64,000 bases of DNA from Methyloversatilis sp. XJ19-49 (GCF_024580145.1 NZ_JANINI010000003.1:244061-308060), one strand, 5' to 3'; counted from the stretch's first letter, positions 44,502-53,861 are shown. The notes: generated by a model from the sequence alone, not told the origin. Numbers and translations are program-made.

Positions 44502-44538
44502 CATTCTGGAACCGAAACATGAACCCACGGAGAACACG

Positions 44539-45840
44539 ATGGCTGACCATCCGAAACAGGCAGACAGCGCGCAGGCCCAAGGCATCATCGAAACCGCAGA
44601 CAAGCGCCGCAGCTTCCTCAGGCAGGGCGTGGCACTCGGCGCAGGAGCAGCGCTCATGAGCATGGTGCCGCCCGGCGTGCGTTCGGGAGCATGGGCTGCA
44701 GGCTCGGACGCACCCGAGAAGAAGGAAGTGCGCATCGGCTTCATTCCGCTGACCGACTGTTCCAGCGTCGTCATGGCGGCGGTCGAGAAGTTCGACGAAA
44801 AGTACGGCATCAAGATCATCCCGTCCAAGGAAGCATCGTGGGCTGCGGTGCGCGACAAGCTGGTCAATGGCGAACTCGATGCGGCGCACGTGCTGTACGG
44901 CCTCGTATATGGCGTGCATCTGGGCATCGGCGGTCCGAAGAAGGACATGGCCGTGCTGATGAGCCTGAACAACAACGGCCAGGCCATTACGCTCGCCAAC
45001 AAACTGAAGGACCAGGGCGTCACCGATGGCACCAGCCTAAAGAAGCTGCTGACCAGCAAGCCGGGCGACTACACGTTCGCGCAGACCTTCCCGACCGGCA
45101 CCCATGCCATGTGGCTGTATTACTGGCTGGCCGCGCACGACATCAATCCGATGAAGGATGTCAAGGTCATCACCGTGCCGCCACCGCAGATGGTGGCCAA
45201 CATGCGTGTAGGCAACATGGACGGTTTCTGTGTCGGCGAGCCGTGGAACAACCGCGCCATCATCGACAAGATCGGCTTCACGTCAGTGACGACGCAGGAC
45301 ATCTGGACGGATCACCCGGAAAAGGTGCTCGGCACCACCGCCGACTGGGTCAGCAAGTACCCGAATACTGCGCGCGCCATGACGGCTGCCGTCCTCGAAG
45401 CGGGCAAGTGGATCGACGCCTCGCTCGCCAATCGGCGCAAGACGGCCGAAGTCGTGGCAACCAAGTCATACATCAACACCGACATGGACGTCATCCTGGA
45501 ACGCATGCTGGGTCGCTATTCGAACGGCCTGGGCAAGAGCTGGGACGACAAGAACGCGATGAAATTCTACAACGACGGCGCGGTGAATTTCCCCTACCTG
45601 TCGGATGGCATGTGGTTCCTGACCCAGCACAAGCGCTGGGGTCTGCTGAAAAGCGACCCGGACTATCTGGCCGTGGCCAAGGCGATCAATCGGATCGACA
45701 TCTACAAGCAGGCCGCGACGGCCGCCGGCGCGCCGCTGCCCAAGAGCGACATGCGGTCGCACAAGCTTATCGACGGTGTCACCTGGGACGGCAAGGAACC
45801 GCAGAAGTATGCAGGCAGCTTCAAGGTCAACGCCGCGTGA
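44539..45840 (+). CDS. nrtA: Nitrate ABC transporter substrate-binding protein
   Basis: The 433-residue protein has a twin-arginine signal (KRRSFLRQGVALGAGAAL, R23 R24) followed by an NrtA/CynA-type nitrate-binding domain (VRIGFIPLTDCSSVVMAAVE, FPTGTHAMWLYYWLAAHDIN, NMDGFCVGEPWNNRAI). It captures nitrate or nitrite in the periplasm. The Tat signal implies folded export. ATG 44539 has GGAG upstream. It is the first gene of an operon controlled by the leader above it. Confidence 0.93.
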   Translation: MADHPKQADSAQAQGIIETADKRRSFLRQGVALGAGAALMSMVPPGVRSGAWAAGSDAPEKKEVRIGFIPLTDCSSVVMAAVEKFDEKYGIKIIPSKEASWAAVRDKLVNGELDAAHVLYGLVYGVHLGIGGPKKDMAVLMSLNNNGQAITLANKLKDQGVTDGTSLKKLLTSKPGDYTFAQTFPTGTHAMWLYYWLAAHDINPMKDVKVITVPPPQMVANMRVGNMDGFCVGEPWNNRAIIDKIGFTSVTTQDIWTDHPEKVLGTTADWVSKYPNTARAMTAAVLEAGKWIDASLANRRKTAEVVATKSYINTDMDVILERMLGRYSNGLGKSWDDKNAMKFYNDGAVNFPYLSDGMWFLTQHKRWGLLKSDPDYLAVAKAINRIDIYKQAATAAGAPLPKSDMRSHKLIDGVTWDGKEPQKYAGSFKVNAA

Positions 45841-45893
45841 TGGTTCGGGCGCGGGGTTCGCCCTGCGCCCTCAGGTACCGAAAGGAGTCAAGC

Positions 45894-46817
45894 ATGAGTG
45901 CAGCAATCATTACCAGTGACAAGGTCGTTCAGATGACGTCCGGTGCCGCCGCCACGCCGGTGCGCGCCGCGAACGAAGCGGCGCCGGTCGTGCCACCCGT
46001 CGTTGCGGCAGCGTCGCGTGAGCCGCGCACGCCGGTGTCGGAAATCCTTCTGAACATCTTCAAGGCGGTGTTTCCGCCGATCGCCGGCATGGTGTTGCTG
46101 ATTGCCGTGTGGGCCCTGCTGGCCGGTTCCGGCGGCAGCATCCCCGGGCCGCTGCCGGTGTGGGAAGCGGCCAAGGTGCTGTTCGCCGACCCGTTCTACA
46201 ACAATGGGCCGAACGATCTGGGCATCGGCTGGAACGTGCTGTCGTCGCTGCAGCGGGTCGGCATCGGCTTCGGCTTCGCCGCGCTGGTGGGCATACCGCT
46301 TGGCTTCATCATCGGCCGCTTCGCCTTCATGAACGCCATGCTCGACCCGATCATCTCGCTGCTGCGCCCGGTCAGCCCGCTGGCCTGGCTGCCGATCGGT
46401 CTGCTGGTGTTCAAGCAGGCCGATCCTGCCGCCACCTGGACCATTTTCATCTGTTCCATCTGGCCGATGATCATCAACACCGCGGTCGGCGTGCAGCGCG
46501 TGCCGCAGGACTACATGAACGTGGCGCGCGTGCTTGATCTGAGCGAGTGGAAGATCGTCACCAAGATCCTGTTCCCATCGGTGCTGCCCTACATGCTGAC
46601 CGGCATCCGCCTGTCCATCGGCACCGCCTGGCTGGTCATCGTCGCTGCCGAAATGCTGACCGGCGGCGTGGGCATCGGTTTCTGGGTGTGGGACGAGTGG
46701 AACAACCTGAAGGTGGAGCACATCATCATCGCAATCTTCGTCATCGGCATCGTCGGTCTGCTGCTCGAACAGTTCCTGCTGCTGCTCGCCCGCCGCTTCT
46801 CGTACGGCAACAGCTGA
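45894..46817 (+). CDS. nrtB: Nitrate ABC transporter permease
   Basis: The 307-residue integral membrane protein has an unusual Ala/Pro/Val-rich cytosolic N-terminus of about 50 residues, then six predicted helices and the permease signature EAA-like region NVARVLDLSEWKIVTKILFP. It forms the nitrate channel with NrtA and the ATPase. AAAGGAG precedes ATG 45894. The gene lies 53 bases after nrtA. Confidence 0.93.
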   Translation: MSAAIITSDKVVQMTSGAAATPVRAANEAAPVVPPVVAAASREPRTPVSEILLNIFKAVFPPIAGMVLLIAVWALLAGSGGSIPGPLPVWEAAKVLFADPFYNNGPNDLGIGWNVLSSLQRVGIGFGFAALVGIPLGFIIGRFAFMNAMLDPIISLLRPVSPLAWLPIGLLVFKQADPAATWTIFICSIWPMIINTAVGVQRVPQDYMNVARVLDLSEWKIVTKILFPSVLPYMLTGIRLSIGTAWLVIVAAEMLTGGVGIGFWVWDEWNNLKVEHIIIAIFVIGIVGLLLEQFLLLLARRFSYGNS

Positions 46818-46838
46818 TCACGGACCCAGGAGATTCCC

Positions 46839-47633
46839 ATGAGCAAAGTCATCGTCAAGGTCGAAAACGCCGGCATGTCCTTCGATACAAAGAAGGGCAA
46901 GTTCGTCGCACTGCGCGACATCGACCTCACCATCGCCGAGGGCGAATTCGTCACGCTGATCGGACACTCCGGCTGCGGCAAGTCGACGCTGCTGAACCTG
47001 ATCGCCGGGCTCACACTGCCGACGTCCGGCAACTTGTTCTGCGACGGTCGCGAAATCGCCGGCCCGGGCCCGGAGCGCGCGGTGGTGTTCCAGAATCACT
47101 CGCTGCTGCCCTGGCTGACCTGCCGCGAAAACGTGCTGCTGGCGGTCGAGCGCGTGTTCGGCAGGAAGGAAGGCAAGGGCAAGCTGAAGGCGCGTGCCGA
47201 GGCGGCGCTTGAAATGGTGCATATGGACCACGCACTGGACAAGCTGCCGCATGAAATTTCCGGCGGCATGAAGCAGCGCGTCGGCATCGCCCGCGCCTTC
47301 GCGATGGAGCCGAAGATCCTGCTGATGGACGAGCCCTTCGGCGCGCTCGACGCACTGACGCGCGCCAGCCTGCAGGACGAGCTGAACGGTGTCATGGAAA
47401 AGACCGGTGCGACCGTCGTCATGGTGACGCACGACGTCGATGAGGCGGTGCTGCTGTCCGACCGTATCGTCATGATGACCAACGGCCCGGCGGCCACCAT
47501 CGGCGAAATCCTCGAAGTGAAGCTGGCCCGTCCGCGCGACCGGTTGAAACTGGCGCATGACCACGACTTTGTCGAGTACCGCGCCGCGCTGCTCGAGTTC
47601 CTGTACCAGAAGCAGGTGAAGAAGGCGGCCTGA
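46839..47633 (+). CDS. nrtD: Nitrate ABC transporter ATP-binding protein
   Basis: The 264-residue ATPase has Walker A GHSGCGKST, Q-loop FQNHSLLPW, signature ISGGMKQR, Walker B ILLMDEPF and H-loop VTHDVDEA. It is the short NrtD-type form without a fused nitrate-binding domain; other schemes call it NrtC or NasD. It lies 21 bases after nrtB and ends the transporter operon. Confidence 0.92.
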   Translation: MSKVIVKVENAGMSFDTKKGKFVALRDIDLTIAEGEFVTLIGHSGCGKSTLLNLIAGLTLPTSGNLFCDGREIAGPGPERAVVFQNHSLLPWLTCRENVLLAVERVFGRKEGKGKLKARAEAALEMVHMDHALDKLPHEISGGMKQRVGIARAFAMEPKILLMDEPFGALDALTRASLQDELNGVMEKTGATVVMVTHDVDEAVLLSDRIVMMTNGPAATIGEILEVKLARPRDRLKLAHDHDFVEYRAALLEFLYQKQVKKAA

Positions 47634-47643
47634 CGCGGTGTAT

Positions 47644-47786
47644 GTCGGGCATCGCTGCGCTCGCCCCGATCTGCGGGACGTGTGCCGGGTGCGGCGGGCG
47701 GGTGTTGGGCATCGCCTTCGGCTCACCCCAACCTACAACGGCGCGCGGAGTCCGTAGGTTGGGGTGAGCGCAGCGATGCCCAACAT
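47644..47786. repeat. Dispersed repeat family B, three copies
   Basis: An eroded inverted copy (47644-47676), a clear inverted copy (47703-47736, with CCTTCG replacing the CTGCG step) and a direct copy (47753-47786) lie in the gap after nrtD. The last two face each other and can fold. The rest of the 342-base gap holds no gene. Confidence 0.82.
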
Positions 47787-47975
47787 CCCCGCTCCATCCC
47801 CGCAAAGCTGCGCGACATCGTCGACGACGCAGATGTCGGAGCTGCCCTCGCCTGCAAGGGCGAAGTGCCTCGTCAATCTGTGCCATTTCCGGCAATCCAT
47901 GACGGGCGAAGCGGCCGCCGTGCGCGTGTGCGGTCGCCTGGGCGATAATCGTGGTTTTACCGCACCGCCCAGCCC

Positions 47976-48470
47976 ATGAACGTTTTCGGATTTGCCGGCT
48001 ACAGCGGCTCCGGCAAGACCACGCTGATCGAACAGCTCATCCCGCATTTCGTGCTGGAGGGGCTGACCGTATCGCTGATCAAGCACGCCCATGCCGGCTT
48101 CGACATCGACCGTCCGGGCAAGGATTCCTTCCGCCTGCGCGAAGCCGGCTGCACCGAAGTGCTGCTCACGTCCAACAACCGCTGGGTGCTGATGCACGAA
48201 CTGCGTGGCCGTGAAGAACCGTCTCTCGACCAGCAGATTGCCGCGCTGAGCCCGTGCGACCTGGTGCTGGTGGAAGGTTTCAAGGCGTCGCCGATTCCGA
48301 AACTGGAAGTGCACCGCCCGTCGCACGACCGGCCGCTGATGTATCCGGACAACCCGCACGTGGTCGCCGTCGCGACCGATGTGCCGATGGAACTTCCGCT
48401 GCCCAGGCTCGACCTGAATGATGTGGAAGCCATCGCGGGCTTCATCCTTAGCCACCAGGGGTTCCGATGA
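47976..48470 (+). CDS. mobB: Molybdopterin-guanine dinucleotide biosynthesis adapter MobB
   Basis: The 164-residue GTP-binding protein has a P-loop in FAGYSGSGKTTLIEQL and the family segment IKHAHAGFDIDRPGKDSFRL, then LVLVEGFKASPIPKLEVHRP. MobB helps MobA attach GMP to the molybdenum cofactor. It overlaps moeA by four bases. The Moco operon next to the nitrate transporter suggests supply to a nitrate reductase. Confidence 0.94.
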   Translation: MNVFGFAGYSGSGKTTLIEQLIPHFVLEGLTVSLIKHAHAGFDIDRPGKDSFRLREAGCTEVLLTSNNRWVLMHELRGREEPSLDQQIAALSPCDLVLVEGFKASPIPKLEVHRPSHDRPLMYPDNPHVVAVATDVPMELPLPRLDLNDVEAIAGFILSHQGFR

Positions 48471-49684
48471 ACGAAATGCTTACCCTCGACGCGGCACTCG
48501 CGCGCTTGCTCGCGAGCGCGCGCCCGATCGGCGACACCGAAACGGTCAGCACCTTCCATGCGGCCGGTCGTGTGCTGGCACGCGATCAGCGGTCGGCAAT
48601 CACCGTGCCGCCGCACGACAACAGCAGCATGGATGGCTACGCGGTGCGCGTGGCCGACCTCGAATCGGTCGGCGACTGCCTGCCGGTCAGCCAGCGCATT
48701 CCCGCCGGACACGTCGGTAAGCCGCTGGCGCCCCGCACCTGTGCGCGCATCTTCACCGGCGCGCCGGTGCCCGCGGGTGCTGACGCCATCGTGATGCAGG
48801 AAGCCACGCGCACGACCGATGCCGGCGTGTGCTTCGACGAGATACCGAAGATCGGCGCGTGGATACGCCGCGCCGGCGAAGACATCCGCAACGGCGACAC
48901 GGTGCTGGCGGCCGGCAGCCGGCTGCGCGCGCAGGAAGTCGGGCTGGCGGCGTCGGTCGGGCTGGCCGACCTGCCGGTGGTGCGCCGGCCGCGCGTCGCA
49001 CTCTTTTCCACCGGCGACGAACTGGTCATGCCGGGCCAGCCGCTGCCCCCGGGTGCCATCTACAACTCGAACCGCTACCTGCTGCGCGCACTGTGCGAGG
49101 CGCTGGGCTGCGAAGTGCTCGATCTGGGCATCGTGCCGGACCGGCTCGACGCCACGCGCGCTGCGCTGCGCGAAGCGGCGGCGACCTGCGATGTCATCCT
49201 GACGAGTGGCGGCGTCGGTGTCGGCGAAGAAGACCACATCAAGCCGGCGCTCGAAGCCGAAGGCGGGCTGGACAGCTGGAAGATCGCGATGAAGCCGGGC
49301 AAGCCGCTGGCGCACGGCCATGTGAAACGCTCCGATGGCAGCATGGCCGACTTCCTGGGTCTGCCCGGCAATCCGGTGTCCAGCTTCGTCACCTTCCTGC
49401 TGCTGGTGCGTCCGTTCATCCTGCGCCGCATGGGTGTGAAGGACGTGACGCCGGTGCCCTTCATGGTGCGTGCCGACTTCGACTGGCCGAAACCCGATCG
49501 CCGGCGCGAATTCCTGCGCGTGCGCCGCACTGCCGCCGGCGGGCTGGAGCTGTTCGACAATCAGAGCTCCGGCGTGCTCACCTCGACCGTGTGGGGCGAT
49601 GGCCTGGCCGACATCGTGGCCGGGCACACGATCGCCCGGGGCGATGCCGTGCCTTTCCTGTCCTTCGAATCGCTGCTGTACTGA
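48467..49684 (+). CDS. moeA: Molybdopterin molybdenumtransferase MoeA
   Basis: The 405-residue protein inserts molybdate into adenylylated molybdopterin. Typical segments are PPHDNSSMDGYAVR, RIFTGAPVPAGADAIVMQE, RVALFSTGDEL, ILTSGGVGVGEEDHIKPALE (MoCF-binding domain) and FLGLPGNPVSSFVTF. It overlaps mobB by ATGA and precedes moaD by four bases. Confidence 0.96.
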   Translation: MNEMLTLDAALARLLASARPIGDTETVSTFHAAGRVLARDQRSAITVPPHDNSSMDGYAVRVADLESVGDCLPVSQRIPAGHVGKPLAPRTCARIFTGAPVPAGADAIVMQEATRTTDAGVCFDEIPKIGAWIRRAGEDIRNGDTVLAAGSRLRAQEVGLAASVGLADLPVVRRPRVALFSTGDELVMPGQPLPPGAIYNSNRYLLRALCEALGCEVLDLGIVPDRLDATRAALREAAATCDVILTSGGVGVGEEDHIKPALEAEGGLDSWKIAMKPGKPLAHGHVKRSDGSMADFLGLPGNPVSSFVTFLLLVRPFILRRMGVKDVTPVPFMVRADFDWPKPDRRREFLRVRRTAAGGLELFDNQSSGVLTSTVWGDGLADIVAGHTIARGDAVPFLSFESLLY

Positions 49685-49687
49685 AAC

Positions 49688-49951
49688 ATGGCCCACACCA
49701 CCATCAAAGTGCTCTATTTCGCCGCGCTGCGAGAAGCGCTCGGCACGCCGGGCGAAACGCTTGAGCTGCCGGGCGGCTGCACGACGCTGGGCGACGTGCG
49801 GGCGCTGATCGCCGGCCGGGGCGGCGACTGGGACAGGCTGGCGCAGATGAAGAACCTGCGTGCGGCGATCAACCAGCGCATGGCCGATCCGGCCGCGACG
49901 GTGGCCGACGGCGACGAGGTCGCCTTCTTTCCGCCGGTCACCGGCGGCTGA
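49688..49951 (+). CDS. moaD: Molybdopterin synthase small subunit MoaD
   Basis: The 87-residue beta-grasp protein contains KVLYFAALREALGTPGETLE and AAINQRMADPAATVADGDEV, and ends VTGG, the Gly-Gly tail that is thiocarboxylated to give sulfur to MoaE. It lies three bases after moeA. The ThiS/MoaD-like protein at 21433 is a separate paralogue. Confidence 0.95.
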   Translation: MAHTTIKVLYFAALREALGTPGETLELPGGCTTLGDVRALIAGRGGDWDRLAQMKNLRAAINQRMADPAATVADGDEVAFFPPVTGG

Positions 49952-49964
49952 GCGGGAGGCAGGC

Positions 49965-50414
49965 ATGAGCGTAAGTGTCCGCGAAGCCGATTTCGACATC
50001 GGCGCCGAAATCGACGCGCTGCTGGCCGGCCGCACCGACGTCGGTGCCGTAGCCACCTTCACCGGTCTGGTGCGCGACATGAACGACGGTTCGGGCGTGC
50101 ACGCGATGACGCTCGAACACTATCCGGGCATGACCGAGTCTGCGCTGGAAGACATCGTCGCCCAGGCGAAGTCGCGCTGGGACATTCTCGCGGTGCGCGT
50201 GATCCATCGCGTCGGCCTGTTGCAACCGGCCGACCGCATCGTGCTGGTCATCGTCGCCGGCAGTCACCGCGGCGAAGCCTTCGCGGCCTGCGAATTCATC
50301 ATGGACTACCTGAAGACGCGCGCGCCGTTCTGGAAGCGCGAAGACACGCCCGACGGCAGCCGCTGGGTGGACGCGCGCGACACCGACGACAGCGCCGCCC
50401 GGCGCTGGGACTGA
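49965..50414 (+). CDS. moaE: Molybdopterin synthase catalytic subunit MoaE
   Basis: The 149-residue protein converts precursor Z to molybdopterin with MoaD. It shows VGAVATFTGLVRDMNDG, ALEDIVAQAKSRWDILAVRV, HRVGLLQPADRIVLV, and the catalytic lysine region MDYLKTRAPFWKRE. It ends directly against the nosR stop with no gap, the two genes being convergent. Confidence 0.95.
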   Translation: MSVSVREADFDIGAEIDALLAGRTDVGAVATFTGLVRDMNDGSGVHAMTLEHYPGMTESALEDIVAQAKSRWDILAVRVIHRVGLLQPADRIVLVIVAGSHRGEAFAACEFIMDYLKTRAPFWKREDTPDGSRWVDARDTDDSAARRWD

Positions 50415-52559
50415 TCAGGCGCCGCCTTCGACCCTGACCGGCAGCGGAAAGGGCTTCACCGTGCGGCCCTTCCTCGCATACAGCAGCACCGGCGCGCAGC
50501 GTTTTTCGTCGGCGTGGATGCCGACGCAGTCGAGGCACTGGAAACAGTCGTCGTAGCGGATTTCGCCGCTGCGCTCGATCGCATCGTACTGGCAGCGGTG
50601 ACGACAGGTCTGACAAGGCTTGCCGCATTCCACCCGCCGCGCCAGCCAGTCGAAGCGGCGCAGCTTGCCACCGAGCGCCATCGCCGCGCCGAGCGGACAC
50701 ACATAGCGGCAGAAGAACTTGTAGCTGAATGCGCCGGCCAGCAGCAGGCCGACGGCCCATGCGACATAGGGCCAGGTGCGGTCGAATCCCACCGTGATGG
50801 CGGTCTTGAACGGTTCCACCTCGACCAGCCCGGTCGCCAGATCAGGCGCGACGCCGGCCGCCACCACCAGCACGAGCAGGATGACGAAGCGGCCGCGGTC
50901 GAGCACCCGCGCGAGCCGCGCGGGCAGGCGGATCTGCGGCACGCGCAGCTTCTGTGCCGCCATCGCGACGAATTCCTGCAGCGCGCCGAACGGGCACAGC
51001 CAGCCGCAGAAGGTGCCGCGGCCCCAGATGAAGAAAGTCACCAGCGTGAAGGCGATGATGAGCAGCGATACCGGGTCGTACAGGAAGCTCTTCAGGCTCT
51101 GGCCGGCGACCAGCGTCTTGATCGCGCCGGTGATCTGCACGATGGACAGCTGGCCCTGCGCATACCAACCGATGAACACCAGCGTGAACAGCAGGAAGCC
51201 GCTGCGGAAAAGCACCAGCCGTCTGGCATCCTTCGCCATCCACTGCGGTTTCGCCAGCACCACCGACAGCAGCACGAGCGCGGCGCCGATCAGCGCCAGA
51301 TCCGGCCAGCGGCCTTGCCAGGCGATCAGCCATTCCGGCAGCGGCTTCGGTGGATAGATGAACAGCCGCTCGGGCAGCGCGTAGTCGAGCGCAACGGTCT
51401 GGTTGGTGATGCGCGGCAGCATGATGCCCTTGGCGCGGGTCAACGTGAGCGTGACCTGCAGCGGCTGGGCCGGGTCGAGATTGGACGCGGCATAGACGCG
51501 GAACACACCCGATGCATTGAAGGCGGGCGCGCCGGGCGGTGCTGGGTGCTCGAACACCAGATCGCGCATTTCCGCCGGATAGCCACCCTGGGTCAGCTGC
51601 AGTTTCGGGGGTGCGGTGCCGGGCACGAAGCTGTCGTCGAGCACCGCCTCGCGGCCAGTGCTGGCGAACCACAGTGCATGCTGCCCCGGTTCGAGCTTTT
51701 TCATCAGATCGGCGTAGCGCGCTTCGCCGAGCACGGTCCGGCCGACGGTCGGCGCATTCAGATAGGCGACGTAAAGTTCGATCAGCGTGTCGCCGGGGCT
51801 GCGCAGCGCGTCATCGTCGACGCCTTCGCCTTCGGTGCCGGCAAACAGCTTTTCGGCCTCGGCGTGTGTCACGCGCAGACGCCCGATCAGGCCGCGCTCG
51901 ACCAGCACCGGAAAGTCCAGTGGTTCATAGACATCGCTGCGCACTTCGGCGGGCGGACCGCGTGTGCCGGGGTCGGCGAAACCCAGCTTGGCGCGTGCCA
52001 CCGCCAGCCCGGCGGCCAGTGCGGTCTGATTCACGATGCGCACCGACGCGGTGGCCTTGGTGACGCCGTCCAGCACCACGCGGTTGTCGGCAGCGCCGGT
52101 CTTCGTGTTGCCGTAGGCCGACGACACGGTGAAATCCTGACGCAGGTTCTTGCCGGCGTACTGGCGCACGAACTCGTTCAGCGGCGTTTCGCCCAGGCCG
52201 CTCAGGAACACCGGTTCGTGCTGTCGCAGCACCGATACGTCGATGAAGTTGCCCTTGCGGTCGATCGCCACCAGCAGGTTCATCGGCGTGCCTTCGAACC
52301 CCGGGATGGGTGCCAGATCGATCGACTCGAACACATAGCCGATCGGCCCGCCTTCCGGTTCCAGTTCGCTGGTGATCGGCCAGGCGGGAATGTCGGTCAG
52401 CTTCGGCTGCACGTGCAGCGGCGGCGGAAAGCGCGCCGACAGCGCCTCGAGCGTCATGTCGCCGGCGACGGCGGGCGCACAGGACAACATGAAGCACAGC
52501 GCACTGGCAGACACGGCGGCCAGCACGAAGCGGATCGGACCGAACAGGGAAGATGTCAT
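50415..52559 (-). CDS. nosR: NosR-type nitrous oxide reductase maturation/regulatory protein
   Basis: The 714-residue membrane protein has a signal helix, a periplasmic FMN-binding domain (about residues 90-180) with the threonine flavinylation pattern in DGVTKATAS, six predicted helices, and a C-terminal polyferredoxin: CGWLCPFGALQE and CRYVCPLGAAMA motifs, then CGKPCQTCRHRC and CFQCLDCVGIH. NosR donates electrons to N2O reductase and is needed for its expression; NirI is a close homologue. The nosZ, nosD, nosF, nosY genes are not in this window. ATG 52559 was chosen; an upstream GTG is possible. Confidence 0.9.
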   Translation of the reverse strand: MTSSLFGPIRFVLAAVSASALCFMLSCAPAVAGDMTLEALSARFPPPLHVQPKLTDIPAWPITSELEPEGGPIGYVFESIDLAPIPGFEGTPMNLLVAIDRKGNFIDVSVLRQHEPVFLSGLGETPLNEFVRQYAGKNLRQDFTVSSAYGNTKTGAADNRVVLDGVTKATASVRIVNQTALAAGLAVARAKLGFADPGTRGPPAEVRSDVYEPLDFPVLVERGLIGRLRVTHAEAEKLFAGTEGEGVDDDALRSPGDTLIELYVAYLNAPTVGRTVLGEARYADLMKKLEPGQHALWFASTGREAVLDDSFVPGTAPPKLQLTQGGYPAEMRDLVFEHPAPPGAPAFNASGVFRVYAASNLDPAQPLQVTLTLTRAKGIMLPRITNQTVALDYALPERLFIYPPKPLPEWLIAWQGRWPDLALIGAALVLLSVVLAKPQWMAKDARRLVLFRSGFLLFTLVFIGWYAQGQLSIVQITGAIKTLVAGQSLKSFLYDPVSLLIIAFTLVTFFIWGRGTFCGWLCPFGALQEFVAMAAQKLRVPQIRLPARLARVLDRGRFVILLVLVVAAGVAPDLATGLVEVEPFKTAITVGFDRTWPYVAWAVGLLLAGAFSYKFFCRYVCPLGAAMALGGKLRRFDWLARRVECGKPCQTCRHRCQYDAIERSGEIRYDDCFQCLDCVGIHADEKRCAPVLLYARKGRTVKPFPLPVRVEGGA

Positions 52560-52744
52560 CGTGCGGCGGGGTGCAGTTCGTGAAGCGATGGTTCGCGACG
52601 CTAGCACACGTCGGCCGGATCGAAATCCGACGTCGAAGGGAAACTCCTTCGTGCGTTAAGCTGTCAAGGAAACATGACATACCCGAAAACCGCTGCCACA
52701 TCCTGTCGGTGCGGCCGGGCTGACCACCGCGGAGAACCTGCATC

Positions 52745-53578
52745 ATGACCATCCAACGCTTTCGACCGCGCTTCCTGCTTCATGCCGCCGTGGCTCTGGG
52801 TCTGCTGCCGATATCGGCGTTTGCGCTGACCGAAGCGGACATCGACGAAGCCATCCGCAAGCCCTCGTGGGGCCTCTACAAGGGCTACGCGGAATTCAAG
52901 ATGGCGCATTACGACGACGCCAAACGCATCTGGTCCGTACTGGCCGAGCGCGGCAGCGGCGAGGCCTGGTTCAATCTGGGCATCCTGGCCGAAGACGGGC
53001 TGGGCGAGCCGCGCGACCCGCAGCAGGCGCGCCACCGTTACGAACAGGGGGCGCTGGCCGGCAGCCGCAACGCAGCGCTGCGCCTCGGCCTGCTGCTGCA
53101 GACCAGCAAGCTCGGCGCGCCTGACCCCGATGGCGCGCGGCGCTGGCTGAAGGTCGCTGCCGACGGCGGCGATCAGGAAGCGGTGACCCAGCTCGCCGCA
53201 CTGTCCGGCGATGCGCCGGGCGGCAGTGCTGCCGATCGCGCGCTGGCTGACGCGCGCAAGCTGGAAGCCGACGGCCGGCATGGCGATGCGGTGCTGCAGT
53301 ACAGAACGCTGGCCGATGCGGGCGACCCGCGCGGCGTGACCCGGCTCGCCTGGGCCTACGAATCGGGCCGCGGCGTGCCGCGTGATCTGGCCGAAGCCGC
53401 ACGGCTGTTCCGCGTCGCCGCAGAAAAGGGTGAAGCCGAAGCGCAATACGCGCTGTCGGTCATGCTTGAAACCGGCGCCGGTCAGTCACGCAACAGCGAC
53501 GAATCGCTGCGCTGGTTGCGCAGCTCAGCCGACCAGAAGTACCCGCCCGCGGTCGAGGCACTGCAGGCGCGCAAGTAG
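52745..53578 (+). CDS. Exported Sel1-repeat protein
   Basis: The 277-residue protein has a signal peptide (LLHAAVALGLLPISAFA) and tetratricopeptide-like Sel1 repeats such as AWFNLGILAEDGLGEPRDPQ, ALRLGLLLQTSKLGAPDPDG, TRLAWAYESGRGVPRDLAEA and AQYALSVMLETGAGQSRNSD. These alpha-solenoids mediate protein contacts in the periplasm. It is monocistronic and divergent from nosR. The partner is unknown. Confidence 0.88.
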   Translation: MTIQRFRPRFLLHAAVALGLLPISAFALTEADIDEAIRKPSWGLYKGYAEFKMAHYDDAKRIWSVLAERGSGEAWFNLGILAEDGLGEPRDPQQARHRYEQGALAGSRNAALRLGLLLQTSKLGAPDPDGARRWLKVAADGGDQEAVTQLAALSGDAPGGSAADRALADARKLEADGRHGDAVLQYRTLADAGDPRGVTRLAWAYESGRGVPRDLAEAARLFRVAAEKGEAEAQYALSVMLETGAGQSRNSDESLRWLRSSADQKYPPAVEALQARK

Positions 53579-53616
53579 CGGCCGATCGACTGCGCGCAGA
53601 TTCTCCTGGAGCGTCC

Positions 53617-53825
53617 CCTGTGGGCACGGGGCGGTCTGTGGGAGAGTGGCGGTCTGTGGGAGCGGCGGCCCCGCCGCGATTGGCACCGGCCCTGTGGGAG
53701 CGGCCTTGTGGGAGCGGCGGCCTCGCCGCGATCGTGCAGCGATCATCGTTGAGCAGAGTGCGTATCGCGGCGAGGCCGCCGCTCCCACAAAACCTGCGCC
53801 GCTCCCACAATAGCCGCTCCCGCAA
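53617..53825. repeat. REP-like repeat cluster (family A) at 53.7 kb
   Basis: Complete and partial units at 53637, 53655-53680, 53693, 53707-53734 and, inverted, 53764-53790 plus shorter inverted tails to 53825. Each begins TGTGGGAGCGGCGG and ends CGCCGCGAT. Units 53707 and 53764 face each other and can form one long hairpin. They separate the convergent Sel1 and kinase genes. Confidence 0.9.
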
Positions 53826-53861
53826 GGACTGCTCCTACGGGGGCACAGCGCCTTGGCGGCT

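Noticed and set aside
53525..53788. Frames encoding GAAAxPRxxL-type peptides in the repeat clusters
   Set aside because: They are translations of REP-like family A units and occur on both strands at each cluster.
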